The notes: generated from the sequence alone by a model not told the origin. Numbered from the stretch's first letter, positions 9,505-18,547 are shown. The stretch: DNA of 63,297 nucleotides from Thermoguttaceae bacterium (GCA_017937485.1 JAGBDN010000016.1:1-63297); one strand, 5' to 3'. A program made the numbers and translations.

Positions 9505-11049
9505 ATGAAAAAAATGGAGAAATTTTGGACGGCGGCGGTGGCGTTCGCCGCTTTAACCGCGATCAATTTCGTCGCGGAACCGACGCCGTGTTTTGCGCAA
9601 ATCAGTTTCGGTAAAATGCGCGACGCGTCCGAAAAAGGGAAAAAACCGCCCGTCCCCATCGTCGACGAAGACGAGGACGCCGACGCGTTCGACGTCGACC
9701 CGAACGAAAAAGCCGACGCGAAAAACTCGAAAGACGGCAAGGACGCGGAAAAACCCGCCGCGACGCGTTCGACGCGATCGATCGGACGCCGCTCGAACGC
9801 CGCCGGAGGCAACGCCGCTCGAACGACGCCGCGCGCTCCCGTCGCTCGCCCGGTCGCGCCCGCTCCGTCGTCCGCGACCTCCGCTCGAAACGTCGCTCGC
9901 CCGTCGAGCGCCGACGGTAAAGAAGGCGCGAAAAAAACGGAAACCGCCGCCGACGCCGCGAACGAAACGCCGACCGAAGAAACGTCGAAACCGGAAACCG
10001 CCGCGAACGAAACGTCGACCTCCAAACCGGCGCGCAATCCGCTCGCCCCGGCGACGACGGAAAACGCTCCCGCCGCGACGCTCGACGATTTTGTCGCCGA
10101 CGAAACCGAATCGACCGACGAAACGCCGGACGACGGCCAACGCGGGCCGCGTTTCGGGAAAGCGATTTCGACGAAGTATCGCGCCGGAATGATTTTCGAA
10201 GCGCGAGCGAACGGCGGTTGCAAAGATTTGCTCGGAACGGCGCCGGTTCCGACCGAGTTCCCGGAGCAAAAAGTCCGAACGCTCGATGAGAACTTCCCGC
10301 GCTCCGCTCGCGTCGATTATCGCGATCTCAAAGAGGGCGGCGCTCGCCAAATGGTCTTCCGAATGCGCGAACTCAAACCGGGTCAGCGCGTCGAGGCGAC
10401 CGTCCTTTTCGAGGTAACGCGCCGTCCGATTCTTCCGCCGAGCCAACCGGAAATTTATCAATTCCCGAAAACGATTCCGCGCGATCTGCGCCGCTATTTG
10501 AAAGCCGGCGATTATATCGAATCGACGTCGAAGACGGTGCGCAAACTCGCCGCCGACATTGTCGAACAAGTCGAGGAAGCGAACAAAAACGCGACCGACT
10601 GGGAGAAAATCGACGCGCTCTTCGAGTACGTCCGAACCGAAATTTCGTATAAAGAGGCGCAAATCGAAAAGCCGATGCGCGGCGCGCTCGCGGCGCTCCG
10701 AACCCGCGACGGCGACTGCGAAGATATGTCGGCGCTCTTCATCGCGATGTGTCGCTCGCTCGACGTTCCGGCCCGACTCGTTCGCGTCCCGGGGCACTGC
10801 TGGGCGGAATTTTATCTCGTCGACGACGAGAAGAACGGTTACTGGTTCCCCGCGCAGGTCGCCGGAACGGAAGAACTCGGCTCGATGCAAGACGTTCGCG
10901 TCATTTTGCAAAAGGGCGACTCGTTCCGCCTCCCGGAATCGCCGAAAGAAGACTCGCTTTACGTTAAAGAACTCTTCACCGGTCAGCTTAAAGAAAACGC
11001 GCCCGACCCGATTTACCAATTCATTCAAGACACGAACCCGACCGACTGA
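9505..11049 (+). CDS. Secreted transglutaminase-like protein
   Basis: 514 residues. The N-terminus (MKKMEKFW, then a hydrophobic stretch, then CFAQ) is a Sec signal peptide, with cleavage probably after FAQ or nearby. Residues about 50-220 are a disordered, Ala/Thr/Glu/Lys-rich linker. The C-terminal half holds a transglutaminase/protease-like core with Cys405 in DGDCEDMSA and His431 in GHCWAEFY. The third catalytic residue (usually Asp in a WxxxD context) is not obvious in the YWFPAQ segment. Expected role: periplasmic peptide or isopeptide chemistry on wall or surface proteins. A strong hairpin terminator follows at 11111. Start supported by GAAAGGAAA upstream of the ATG. Confidence 0.8.
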   Translation: MKKMEKFWTAAVAFAALTAINFVAEPTPCFAQISFGKMRDASEKGKKPPVPIVDEDEDADAFDVDPNEKADAKNSKDGKDAEKPAATRSTRSIGRRSNAAGGNAARTTPRAPVARPVAPAPSSATSARNVARPSSADGKEGAKKTETAADAANETPTEETSKPETAANETSTSKPARNPLAPATTENAPAATLDDFVADETESTDETPDDGQRGPRFGKAISTKYRAGMIFEARANGGCKDLLGTAPVPTEFPEQKVRTLDENFPRSARVDYRDLKEGGARQMVFRMRELKPGQRVEATVLFEVTRRPILPPSQPEIYQFPKTIPRDLRRYLKAGDYIESTSKTVRKLAADIVEQVEEANKNATDWEKIDALFEYVRTEISYKEAQIEKPMRGALAALRTRDGDCEDMSALFIAMCRSLDVPARLVRVPGHCWAEFYLVDDEKNGYWFPAQVAGTEELGSMQDVRVILQKGDSFRLPESPKEDSLYVKELFTGQLKENAPDPIYQFIQDTNPTD

Positions 11050-11110
11050 CGTAAAACGCCCAACGTCGGTCGCCCGGCGCGAAAACCGCCGGTCGCCGGT
11101 TCCCGTTTTA

Positions 11111-11163
11111 AAAAACGAACGCCCCGCCGCGTCTTGCTCGACTCGGCGGGGCGTTCGCGTTTT
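11111..11163 (+). terminator. Terminator after transglutaminase-like gene
   Basis: A 14-bp perfect stem (CGAACGCCCCGCCG and its complement), a 14-nt loop, and a tail containing TTTT. The A-run before the stem makes it usable from both sides, which suits the convergent gene ending at 11219. Confidence 0.75.
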
Positions 11164-11218
11164 CGACGTTTTACTTAACTTGCGTCGATTAAGCGGTTAA
11201 ACGTCGCGCGTCAAACGA

Positions 11219-13165
11219 TTAACGACGGAGCGCGCTCGCTTCCGGCGACGCCCATTTCGCGTCCGCCGCCGGTTTGTCGCCCGGTTCGATCGTTTGGTTC
11301 GTCAAGTTGTTGACGATGCGCGCTCGCTTGACGACGCCCGCGTAAAACTCGCCCGCGGCGGACGCTTCCTTCATTTTGCGGAGGTTGGCGACGATTTGCT
11401 CGCGCATTTCTTCGAGCGTCGCGTCGCTCCCCGGGATTCGTTCTTGGCAATAAAGGATAACGAACGTTCCGGCGTCGATTTGAATCACTTGCGACAGTTC
11501 GCCCGGTTTGAGCGCGAACGCTTCCTCTTCAAGTTCCGGATAACCGCCGTTTTTGACGATCGGCGCGATGCGGCCGCGCATTTGCTTGCCGTCCGGTTCG
11601 ACCGAGTATTCCGACGCCAAGTCGCCGAACACTTCTTCCGCCGGGCGATTTTCTTTCGCCGGAAGGGTGCGGGCCTTTTGCCAAACGTCGCGAGCGCGGC
11701 GCTCGTCGTTAAGAACGATTCCCAAACATTGAACGCTTTCGCCGAAATTCGCCTCGTAAGCCTTGGCGATTTCCTCTTCGGTAATTTTCACTTTCCCTTC
11801 GGAGAGTTTGCGGAGCGCGACGCCCGGCCAAACGATCGATTTTTTGTAATTTTCTTCGGTCGTTTGGTACTTGGCAAGTTCGGAACGGAGGTAGGTTTTG
11901 ACGTCCGGCGAACCGTCCGGGAGCGGATACGTCGTTTCGGCGGCGCGGACGAAAATGTCGGTCGCGACGTCGGCGTCGGTAACTTCCAACCCGACTTTTT
12001 TGCATTCTTGGCGAATCAACTCGATCGAAACAAGCGCGTCGAGGTCTTGCTTGGCGTACAGCCGCATACACATTTCGACGACCGCGTCGAGGAGAATCGG
12101 TTTCCCGTCGACCGTCGCGGCGACGTTCGGGTATTGCTTGCGGAGTTCCGGGTTGCCGATCACGTTGACGACGTTCGCTTCGCGGCCCAAGCGAGCGAAG
12201 AGTTCGTCGGCGGCGCCTCGCAGTTTCGCGGCGCTTGCTTGCACTTGGAGGCGTTCCTTCACTTCGTCGATTTTTTCCGCGGGAACGACCGGGTCGTATT
12301 TATTTTCGCAACGGAAAACGACGAACTGATTTTGCGGGCCGTAAGGGCCGATCGTTTCGGAAATTTCGCCGACTTCGAGCGCGAAGAGCAGGTCTTCCAT
12401 CTCTTTTTCTTCGAGCATTCCGCGGAAGATCGGCTGCATACGTCCTTTGTTCGACGCGGTAACGACGTCGAGCGACTCGTTTTTCGCGACCGTTCCGAAC
12501 GATTCCGGATCGGCGAGAACGCGAGCGCGAACGTCGTCGGCTTTTTCCTTCGTTTCGCAGACGATCATTTGGAGCCCGACCGACGGGCCGTAAGATTTCA
12601 GGTAAGCGGCTTCGAGTTCTTCGTCGCTTAATTTAATTTGGTCGGCGACAAGGATTTGCAACGCCAAACGCGGCCAAACGACCTCTTCGGCGTACTCTTG
12701 ATAGCTCATCGACGAGTCTTTTTGAACGACGTCGAGGTATTGGCGACGGTCGAGGCGGAACGATTTCGCCATCCGGTCGATTTCCGCGTCGACGTCGGAG
12801 CGGGTGATCGCGACGCCTTGGCGTTTGCATTCGGCGAGAACGAGCGCGCGGTTCAAAATGCGAGACAAAACCTCTTCGCCGTGCGCTCGCAGCGACTCGG
12901 CGCGCAGTTCGTCGAGGGTGATTTGAACGCCGTTGACGTCGGCGACGATTTCCGGATAAAGCTGTTGAGCGTCTTGACGAATCGGGTTCTCGGCGGCGAC
13001 GTTTTGCGCGACCCGCGTCGCGATGCGACGAACGTTCGACGCTTGCCGTTCGGCGGCGAACGACGCGTCGACGACCGAAAACGAAACCGCGACCGCGGCG
13101 GCGGCCAAAGGCGAGAGAACGCCGAACGCTCGACCGCGCCCAAGAATCTTCTTCAAACCGTTCAT
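11219..13165 (-). CDS. Duplicated SurA/PpiC-type peptidyl-prolyl isomerase (secreted chaperone)
   Basis: 648 residues with a signal peptide (hydrophobic 15-37, ending SFAAE). The protein is an internal duplication. Each half has a SurA-type N-terminal helical domain (first VNGVQITLDEL, second VDGKPILLDAVVEM) followed by a parvulin (PpiC) domain. The second parvulin is better preserved (FGDLASEYSVEPDGKQMRG, then EEEAFALKPGELSQVI); the first reads FGTVAKNESLDVVTASNKG. By family it should assist folding of exported or outer-membrane proteins in the periplasm. It stands alone, with a promoter-like site at 13306-13335, and ends tail-to-tail with the transglutaminase gene. Confidence 0.86.
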   Translation of the reverse strand: MNGLKKILGRGRAFGVLSPLAAAAVAVSFSVVDASFAAERQASNVRRIATRVAQNVAAENPIRQDAQQLYPEIVADVNGVQITLDELRAESLRAHGEEVLSRILNRALVLAECKRQGVAITRSDVDAEIDRMAKSFRLDRRQYLDVVQKDSSMSYQEYAEEVVWPRLALQILVADQIKLSDEELEAAYLKSYGPSVGLQMIVCETKEKADDVRARVLADPESFGTVAKNESLDVVTASNKGRMQPIFRGMLEEKEMEDLLFALEVGEISETIGPYGPQNQFVVFRCENKYDPVVPAEKIDEVKERLQVQASAAKLRGAADELFARLGREANVVNVIGNPELRKQYPNVAATVDGKPILLDAVVEMCMRLYAKQDLDALVSIELIRQECKKVGLEVTDADVATDIFVRAAETTYPLPDGSPDVKTYLRSELAKYQTTEENYKKSIVWPGVALRKLSEGKVKITEEEIAKAYEANFGESVQCLGIVLNDERRARDVWQKARTLPAKENRPAEEVFGDLASEYSVEPDGKQMRGRIAPIVKNGGYPELEEEAFALKPGELSQVIQIDAGTFVILYCQERIPGSDATLEEMREQIVANLRKMKEASAAGEFYAGVVKRARIVNNLTNQTIEPGDKPAADAKWASPEASALRR

Positions 13166-13556
13166 TTTTCGAAACTTTCGCTTGCTAATTTCTTCGTTTC
13201 AAGGAGGGAAAACGCCCGACGAACGCCGGTCGTCTATTCGCTTCAAGCGGTTCGAAAGCGCGTTTTTCGCCCGTTTCCAGGAGCGCGTTTCGACCGAACG
13301 TTCGCACTATAACGTTTTTCGCGGCGACGCGTCAAGAGCGTTTTTCGATATTTTCGCCGTCGAAATTCTCTTGTTGCGACGCGATTTGTTCGGCGCGGAC
13401 GGAAGAAAGCTAAAATGGGCTTGTCAAAACGTCGGCGACGCGTTAAAATCGCCTTACGACGGGCGAGCCCGACGCGGAACGAACTCAAACCTCGCGAACG
13501 AAGGCCAGCCGACAACGTCCGAAAAAACGGAAAAGAAAAAAGAAAAGAGGAAATAA
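13166..13556. other. Intergenic region between PPIase and ndk
   Basis: About 390 bp between divergent genes. It holds the minus-strand promoter-like TTGACG-N18-TATAGT (13306-13335) for the isomerase. On the plus strand TAAAAT at 13411-13416 is a possible ndk -10 box with only a weak -35. No gene is evident. Confidence 0.5.
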
Positions 13557-13979
13557 ATGTCGAACCCCAACGTCGAAACGGAAAAAACGTTCGTGATGCT
13601 CAAACCAGACGCGCTCGAACGCGGACTGGCCGGCGAAATTATCGGTCGCTTGGAACGCAAGGGCTTGCGCTTGACGAAAATCGAACTGCGAACCGTTTCG
13701 AAGGAACTCGCGGCGCGCCATTACGCCGAACACCTTGAAAAAGCGTTTTATCCGGAACTCGAAGCCTACGTAACGCGCGGCCCGGTCTTGGCGACGATTT
13801 GGGAAGGGCGCAAAGCGATTACCGTCGTTCGCGGTCTCGTCGGCGCGACCGACTCGACGAAAGCCGCCGCCGGAACGATTCGCGGCGACTTCGGGTTCGA
13901 CGCGACCGAAAACCTCGTTCACGCGTCCGACTCGCCGGAATCGGCCGAACGCGAAATCGGCGTCTTTTTCGGCGAATAG
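13557..13979 (+). CDS. ndk: Nucleoside diphosphate kinase
   Basis: 140 residues, the normal length of bacterial Ndk. It opens with EKTFVMLKPDALERG, the nucleotide-binding beta strand, and contains the conserved phospho-accepting His122 in the ENLVHASDSPESAEREI context. It transfers the gamma phosphate from NTPs to NDPs in the cytoplasm. A purine-rich leader (GAAAAGAGGAAATAA) just before the ATG acts as ribosome binding site. The gene is monocistronic, followed by a GC-rich hairpin. Confidence 0.96.
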   Translation: MSNPNVETEKTFVMLKPDALERGLAGEIIGRLERKGLRLTKIELRTVSKELAARHYAEHLEKAFYPELEAYVTRGPVLATIWEGRKAITVVRGLVGATDSTKAAAGTIRGDFGFDATENLVHASDSPESAEREIGVFFGE

Positions 13980-14011
13980 TCGACGAAACGTCGGTAAAAC
14001 GACGCGGAAAC

Positions 14012-14064
14012 GGCGGCGCGTTAACTCGAACGTCTCCGCGCCGCCCGCAAAGTCGGCGTTTTTT
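14012..14064 (+). terminator. Possible terminator after ndk
   Basis: A 9-bp GC stem (14012-14020 with 14037-14045), then a short CGCCG/CGGCG stem followed by six T. The geometry is imperfect. Confidence 0.45.
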
Positions 14065-14176
14065 ACCGGCTCCCCCCTTTTTAACGTCGGCGACGTAAAC
14101 TTAGCGAAAAGAATCGCCGCCGAGAGCGTTCGTCGGCGGTCGCCAACCGCAGAAGGATAAATTAAGGGGGGAAAAA

Positions 14177-14686
14177 ATGATTTCTCGCGCCGCGCAAGAA
14201 AAACTCGCCCGCGTGTTCGACGGGCCGACTCTAACGCTTTTAGGAACGGTCGACGCCGACGGGCGCCCTTGGACGCGATACGTTATGGGCGTCCTCGACG
14301 ACCGCGGAACAATCCGAATCGCGACGAAACGCGACTCGCGCAAAGTCGCCGACGTCGAGCGCCTTCCGTTCGTTCACCTGCTCGTCGGACGCGACCTGTT
14401 TTCGAGCGACTGCGAATACGTTCAAATCGGCGGGAAAGCGGTCGTCGTCGACGGCGCGCAACCGGTCGCCGCTTGGAATCCGGCGGCGCGAACGTTCCTT
14501 TCCGGTTCGAATCCGTCTTACGCGCTCCTTGAAATTCGCCCGTACCGCGTCGAAGTTTGGTCGGCCAAAGCCGCGCCGAACGAAAACCCGCTCGTTTTTG
14601 AAGAAGACGACCCGGACGCCGATTTCGAAGCGGAGCTTTCCCGCTTTTGGGCCGACGAAGAAACGTTTGAGACCGAACCGGTTTAA
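14177..14686 (+). CDS. Pyridoxamine 5'-phosphate oxidase-like (general stress protein 26 type) flavin-binding protein
   Basis: 169 residues with the split-barrel fold of the PNPOx-like family: LTLLGTVDADGRPWTRYVMG, then IRIATKRDSRKVADVERLPFVHLLVG. Such proteins bind FMN or F420 and reduce unknown substrates; this length and the C-terminal acidic tail fit the stress protein 26 subgroup rather than true PdxH. The ATG is preceded by AAGGGGGG, a strong ribosome binding site. A strong terminator follows, so it is a single-gene unit. Confidence 0.75.
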   Translation: MISRAAQEKLARVFDGPTLTLLGTVDADGRPWTRYVMGVLDDRGTIRIATKRDSRKVADVERLPFVHLLVGRDLFSSDCEYVQIGGKAVVVDGAQPVAAWNPAARTFLSGSNPSYALLEIRPYRVEVWSAKAAPNENPLVFEEDDPDADFEAELSRFWADEETFETEPV

Positions 14687-14690
14687 ACGG

Positions 14691-14720
14691 CGTAAAATAA
14701 GTGAAATAGCAAACGCCCGA
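14691..14720. repeat. Nonamer-period A-rich array
   Basis: Units taaaataag, tgaaatagc, aaacgcccg on the sense strand immediately after the stress-protein-like gene and before its terminator. Confidence 0.4.
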
Positions 14721-14756
14721 ATCGACGCAAGGTTCCGTCGGTTCGGGCGTTTTTTT
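14712..14756 (+). terminator. Terminator after PNPOx-like gene
   Basis: A 16-bp stem with one G-U pair (starting AACGCCCGAA), an 8-nt loop, then a T run. Confidence 0.85.
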
Positions 14757-14787
14757 CGGGCGCGTTTCAGCCGCCGAGCGCTCCGGT

Positions 14788-14835
14788 AAAAAACGCGCGG
14801 CGAACGCTCGGTCGTCTTTGTCCAACCGAACGTTC
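14788..14835 (-). terminator. Probable terminator after DUF1080 gene
   Basis: Minus-strand 11-bp stem with one G-U pair (14825-14835 with 14802-14812), then six T after an 8-bp gap. Confidence 0.5.
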
Positions 14836-14846
14836 TCCGGTAAGCG

Positions 14847-15626
14847 TCAGTTGCCGATTTGGAAGAATTTCGCCTCTTCGTCGGCTCGTTCGTTCAGCGT
14901 TTTCAACTCGGCGTCGGTCAGCGCGCGGAAGCGGACGACCTTAATAACGCCCTTGCTAATCCAGCTCGTCAGGCCGAGCGGTTCGCAACGCGACACTTCG
15001 AAGCGCGTCCCGAGACGGCGCCCTTCGACGACGCAATCGATTCCGACTTCGTCGTCGACCCAAACGCGGAGCGCTCGTTTCGAAACCTGGATTCGGAAGC
15101 GGTACCACTTGTCGTTCTTGAAGTTGTAAAACGACGACGTCGAGTTTTGCGACGCGTCCATATCGTCGACGTTCGAAATGCCGAGGACGGCGCCGCCCCA
15201 ACCGCCGTTGATCAGCGTAACGCTGACGTCGCCGATCGGGAAAGTCGTCGCGGAGAAGAAGTCCGTCCCCATTTCGCGGCGCGAAACGATTTCGAGCTCG
15301 TAATTTTCGCGCGGAAGTTTGAAGCCGGCCGCCTCTTCGTCGAACTTGATCGACGTCGACGACGCGCCCATTCCGAGAACGATCGCGCCGTCCTCGACAA
15401 CCGGCGTTTCGGCGCCCGCGTCTTCGAGGTCGACCCAATTTTTCAGCGTTTTCCCGTCGAAAAGATACGTCCATTCGTATTTGTCGTCGTCCGCTTTCGA
15501 CTCGGCCAACGCGTCGTAAGCCGGTTTGTCGGCGTCGTCGGCGGCCTTGACGAACGAAGCGTTCGACGCGAAAAGGGCGAGCGTCGCGACGGTCGCGGCG
15601 ACTGCGAGCGAAAAGAAGCGTTTCAT
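14847..15626 (-). CDS. Secreted DUF1080 (3-keto-disaccharide hydrolase-like) protein
   Basis: 259 residues starting at ATG 15626, which overlaps the stop of the upstream apgM gene by four bases (ATGA) and has GAAAGGGAA about 6 nt before it. A signal peptide ends near VKAAD. The body is a concanavalin-like beta-sandwich of the DUF1080 family: EWTYLFDGKTLKNWV, then NYELEIVSRR, FYNFKNDKWYRFRI and VWVDDEVG. Members act on or bind sugars outside the cytoplasm and are very abundant in planctomycetes. The longer frame reaching to 16184 is out of register with the real upstream gene and is not the start. Coupling to apgM looks translational rather than functional. Confidence 0.85.
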   Translation of the reverse strand: MKRFFSLAVAATVATLALFASNASFVKAADDADKPAYDALAESKADDDKYEWTYLFDGKTLKNWVDLEDAGAETPVVEDGAIVLGMGASSTSIKFDEEAAGFKLPRENYELEIVSRREMGTDFFSATTFPIGDVSVTLINGGWGGAVLGISNVDDMDASQNSTSSFYNFKNDKWYRFRIQVSKRALRVWVDDEVGIDCVVEGRRLGTRFEVSRCEPLGLTSWISKGVIKVVRFRALTDAELKTLNERADEEAKFFQIGN

Positions 15627-16939
15627 TGCAAATTCCCTTTCAAAAAGAGTTCGGCCAAATCGGCGCCGCGTTCGAAAACTCGCGTCGACGCAGCCCCGGT
15701 CGTTTCGTCGTAAGTCGCGAACCCGTCCCCGGCGACGTCGGAACCGACGACGGCCCAAGGAACGGCGCCGCGCGAATGCGTTTTGATCGCGACCGGCGTC
15801 GGATGGTCGGGCGAAATCAAAAGCCGCCAATTTTCGAACGTTCGCAACTTTTCCAAAATCGGCGGGAGCGTTAGTCGGTCGATCGCTTCGAGCGCCGCAA
15901 CTTTTTTCTCGGCGTCCCCCTCGTGCCCGGCTTCGTCCGGCGCCTCGACGTGAACGCAAACGACGTCGAAGCGGTCGAGCGCGTCCGCGGCGGCGCGCCC
16001 CTTGGCGGCGTAATCGGTGTCGACGTACCCGGTCGCGCCCGGAACTTCGAGAACTTCCCAACCGAGGTTGCGAGCGATTCCGCGCAGCAGGTCGACGGCG
16101 GTGATCATCGCGCCCGGCCCGAACCCGAATTTTTCGGCGAACGGAACGAGTCGCGGCCGCGTCCCCTGCCCCCAAAGCCAACACTGCGTCGCCGGAAGTT
16201 CGCCGTTCGCGATTCGTTTTTTATTCGTTTCCGACGCGGCTAACCGCTCGGCGCAAAGCTCCATTAGTCGGCGGAGCGCGGCGCCCCCTTTCCCTCGCGG
16301 CAACACGTCGAGAATCGAGCGGTCGGCGTAGTCGTGCGGCGGCGCGGTTTGCGTCGACGCGTCGAACGGCGCGTCGGTTTCTCCGTTTTGCCCGTTTTGT
16401 CTATTTTCTTCTCTTTGCGAACCGTCGCCGGAAATTTTTGCGCCGTCCGGCCTAAAAATCATCAAGTTGCGGTACCCGACGCCGGGAAAAAACTCGACGG
16501 TTCCGCCGATTTCCGGCGCGATTTCGGCCCAGCGCGGCGCGACGTCGGCGTTAATCTCGGCGAGAAGCGCGGTCGCCTCGGCGGTCGAAATATGTCCGGC
16601 CGAAAAGTCCCGCATCACGCCGTTTTCGACGCAAACGAGATTGCAACGGAACGCCCAATCGTTCGGGCCGAGTTCGAGATTTTGCGCCGCCGCTTCGAGC
16701 GGAGCGCGACCGGTGTACGACTCGGTCGGGTCGTATCCGAGAACCGACAGCGTCGCGACGTCGGAACCGGGCGTCATTCCGTCCGGAACGTTGAACGACC
16801 GCCCGAGCGCGGCTTTCGGCGCCAGCGAGTCGAGCGTCGGGGTCGCCGCCGCTTCCATCGGAGTTTTTCCGTTCAACGCCGGAATCGGATCGTCCGCGAA
16901 ACCGTCCGGAATCAACACGACGCGTTTATAAACGCTCAT
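15623..16939 (-). CDS. apgM: Cofactor-independent phosphoglycerate mutase, archaeal (ApgM) type
   Basis: 438 residues converting 3- and 2-phosphoglycerate in glycolysis. Alkaline-phosphatase-fold motifs: VVLIPDGFADDPIPALNGKT at the N-terminus, MTPGSDVATLSVLGYDP with the phospho-accepting Ser, HVEAPDEAGHEGD, and SPDHPTP. Just before the conserved PPHDYADRSI segment there is an extra loop rich in Gln, Asn, Glu and Gly (EENRQNGQNGET) encoded by a 9-bp-period repeat at 16377-16419. The ATG at 16939 is preceded by AAGGAGA, a good ribosome binding site. The gene is translationally coupled to the DUF1080 gene downstream. Confidence 0.92.
   Translation of the reverse strand: MSVYKRVVLIPDGFADDPIPALNGKTPMEAAATPTLDSLAPKAALGRSFNVPDGMTPGSDVATLSVLGYDPTESYTGRAPLEAAAQNLELGPNDWAFRCNLVCVENGVMRDFSAGHISTAEATALLAEINADVAPRWAEIAPEIGGTVEFFPGVGYRNLMIFRPDGAKISGDGSQREENRQNGQNGETDAPFDASTQTAPPHDYADRSILDVLPRGKGGAALRRLMELCAERLAASETNKKRIANGELPATQCWLWGQGTRPRLVPFAEKFGFGPGAMITAVDLLRGIARNLGWEVLEVPGATGYVDTDYAAKGRAAADALDRFDVVCVHVEAPDEAGHEGDAEKKVAALEAIDRLTLPPILEKLRTFENWRLLISPDHPTPVAIKTHSRGAVPWAVVGSDVAGDGFATYDETTGAASTRVFERGADLAELFLKGNLQ
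16377..16419. repeat. Nonamer-period array inside apgM
   Basis: In the coding (minus) direction the units are aaaatagac, aaaacgggc, aaaacggag. They are in frame and encode a Gln/Asn/Gly-rich surface loop not typical of the family. Confidence 0.6.
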
Positions 16940-17378
16940 TGGAGTTCGTCTCCTTGTCGTTTTGCCGTCGACGGCGTTCGGCGCGCCGCGTTTTCCGTCC
17001 CGTCGTCGCGAACGTTTGCGAGACTTCGGCGAGGCCCCGCGAACAATTCGCCCGTTTGCGCAACCCCTTTATTTTAACGTAAAAACCGGGGTTTCGCCCA
17101 ACTCTTCGGACGCGACCAAAAAACGCTTCTCAACGCGAACGCGAACGTTCGGCGGCGGACGGCGTTCTCTTTCCGTCGCGACGCTCCGCCGTCGAAAGCG
17201 CCGCGATCGGGGAACCTCGGCGGCGCGCTCGGTTTTCCGCGTCGTCGAAACTCCGTCAAATTTGTTCGCAAGCTCGATTGGAACTCGCCGTTTTCTTCGT
17301 CTTTAGCGACGTTTTACGCCGTTCAAAAGCGCCCGTTTTTCAAAAGCATTCGCTTTTCAAAAACGTTCGCTCAAACGT

Positions 17379-17738
17379 TCAGTCGAAATCGCGGGTCGCG
17401 ACGACCGGCGTTCCGGTTCCGAGCAGGTCGGCGATCAGGACGTCGCCGCGTCGAATCGGCTTCCGCAACCGGAGCGCGTCGATTTCCTTCATCGCGTCGA
17501 AGAGGCGGCCCTTCGGAATCGGCCCGGAAGTTCGCACCGGCGCCATATCGACAAAATCGCCGTTTTCGTCGACGATTCGCGCCGTCGTCGTTAACGTTCG
17601 CGTCGGATTCGTCGTTTCGGCCAAGCCGTAAAGCTCGCCGCGTTTGCAAGTGTTCCCGGAAACCGTCCCCGCCTCGACGTCGACTTCGAGCGCGCACCCT
17701 TGCGGACAAACGATACAAACCAATTTTTGCGTCGCCAT
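17379..17738 (-). CDS. DUF1667 family small metal-cluster protein
   Basis: 119 residues from ATG 17738 (MATQKLVCIVCPQGC); AAAAGGCG lies just upstream, so this start is preferred over a TTG at 17753. Cysteines form CxxCPxxC near the N-terminus and a further Cys in GNTCKRGELYG, likely an iron-sulfur or zinc site. The rest carries DVLIADLLGTGTPVVATRDF. Known for the family: often encoded beside anaerobic glycerol-3-phosphate dehydrogenase or NAD(FAD)-dependent dehydrogenases; those partners are not in this window. It lies 70 bp after the queD stop, with an A-rich nonamer array between. Confidence 0.8.
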   Translation of the reverse strand: MATQKLVCIVCPQGCALEVDVEAGTVSGNTCKRGELYGLAETTNPTRTLTTTARIVDENGDFVDMAPVRTSGPIPKGRLFDAMKEIDALRLRKPIRRGDVLIADLLGTGTPVVATRDFD

Positions 17739-17778
17739 TTTTCGCCTTTTCAACCGTTTTTTGCTTCGTTATTTTTAA

Positions 17779-17823
17779 GCGCAAACTTCGCCGTTTTGCG
17801 CAATTTGCCTATTTTTCTTCTTC
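17779..17823. repeat. Nonamer-period A-rich array
   Basis: Minus-strand units aaaaatagg, caaattgcg, caaaacggc, gaagtttgc: four consecutive 9-bp units spanning the end of queD and the gap to the DUF1667 gene. Confidence 0.6.
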
Positions 17824-18228
17824 CGCCGTTCGGCGATAGGTCGCGCGGCAGTTTTTCGTTTCCCAAAACTCGACTTGTCCGACCTTGAAGCCCCGCGCTT
17901 CGACGTATTCGTAAATCATTTTCGCCAAGCGTTCGGCGGTCGGGTTCTCGTCGAAGAGGAAAACCGGCTCCCCGGCGGCGGTCAAAATCTCGGCCAACGG
18001 GTCGTCCTTCGCCAAAAAAACGCGATGGTCGAGCGTTTCGTCGATCCAGGTTCCGACGATCGCCTTCAAATCGACGAAATCGAGCGCCATTCCCTGTTCG
18101 TTCAGCGAGTCGACGAGAATTTCGACGCGCACTTCGGCGTTGTGCCCGTGCAACCGTCGGCATTTTCCCTCGTATCGATAAAGTCGGTGCCCGTAAGAAA
18201 AGGAAAAGTCGCGAGCGACGGAAAACAT
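17809..18228 (-). CDS. queD: 6-carboxytetrahydropterin synthase (queuosine synthesis)
   Basis: 139 residues of the PTPS/QueD fold. The zinc ligands are His14 (FSYGHRL) and His27/His29 (LHGHN), with the catalytic Cys at 23 (GKCRRLHGHN). It converts dihydroneopterin triphosphate to 6-carboxytetrahydropterin in the cytoplasm, the second step to queuosine. The window also has queG, so this organism probably makes queuosine itself. A promoter with TATAAT lies at 18332-18359, and DUF1667 follows on the same strand, possibly cotranscribed. Confidence 0.93.
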   Translation of the reverse strand: MFSVARDFSFSYGHRLYRYEGKCRRLHGHNAEVRVEILVDSLNEQGMALDFVDLKAIVGTWIDETLDHRVFLAKDDPLAEILTAAGEPVFLFDENPTAERLAKMIYEYVEARGFKVGQVEFWETKNCRATYRRTAEEEK

Positions 18229-18331
18229 ACGTTTAAACTCCCAACGTTTTTTAAAATTCGCGCCAAAAATCGACGGCGCCGCGATCGACTTGAAGCCCGA
18301 CTCCGACGTTTGCGGAGCCGCGGACGCATTT

Positions 18332-18359
18332 ATTATACCCTCTCTTTTTTTTCTTGGAA
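18332..18359 (-). promoter_or_regulatory. Promoter of queD
   Basis: Minus-strand TTCCAA, 16-bp spacer, perfect TATAAT; about 100 bp before the ATG. Confidence 0.65.
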
Positions 18360-18442
18360 GGCGGCGACGGCAAAGCGCGGCGCGGCGAAGCGTTTTTTCG
18401 TTAAAATTTCCCTCGCGTTCCGCTTCCGTTGTCGCGGCGACG

Positions 18443-18495
18443 CGTTTCCGATTTTTTCTATTTTACCTATTTGTTTTATTTTGCGTTTTTATTTG
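18443..18495. repeat. Nonamer-period A-rich array
   Basis: Minus-strand units acgcaaaat, aaaacaaat, aggtaaaat, agaaaaaat, cggaaacgc, all 9 bp apart, in the queD upstream region. Confidence 0.6.
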
Positions 18496-18547
18496 ACGTT
18501 TGTTTTTTCTTTGAAATAAAAAAAGCCGTCTTTCCGTTTCGCGCCGC

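Noticed and set aside
15627..16184. N-terminal part of a long minus-strand frame (14847-16184) fused to the DUF1080 protein
   Set aside because: It overlaps apgM in another frame and is Arg-rich. The DUF1080 protein has its own ATG, ribosome binding site and signal peptide at 15626.
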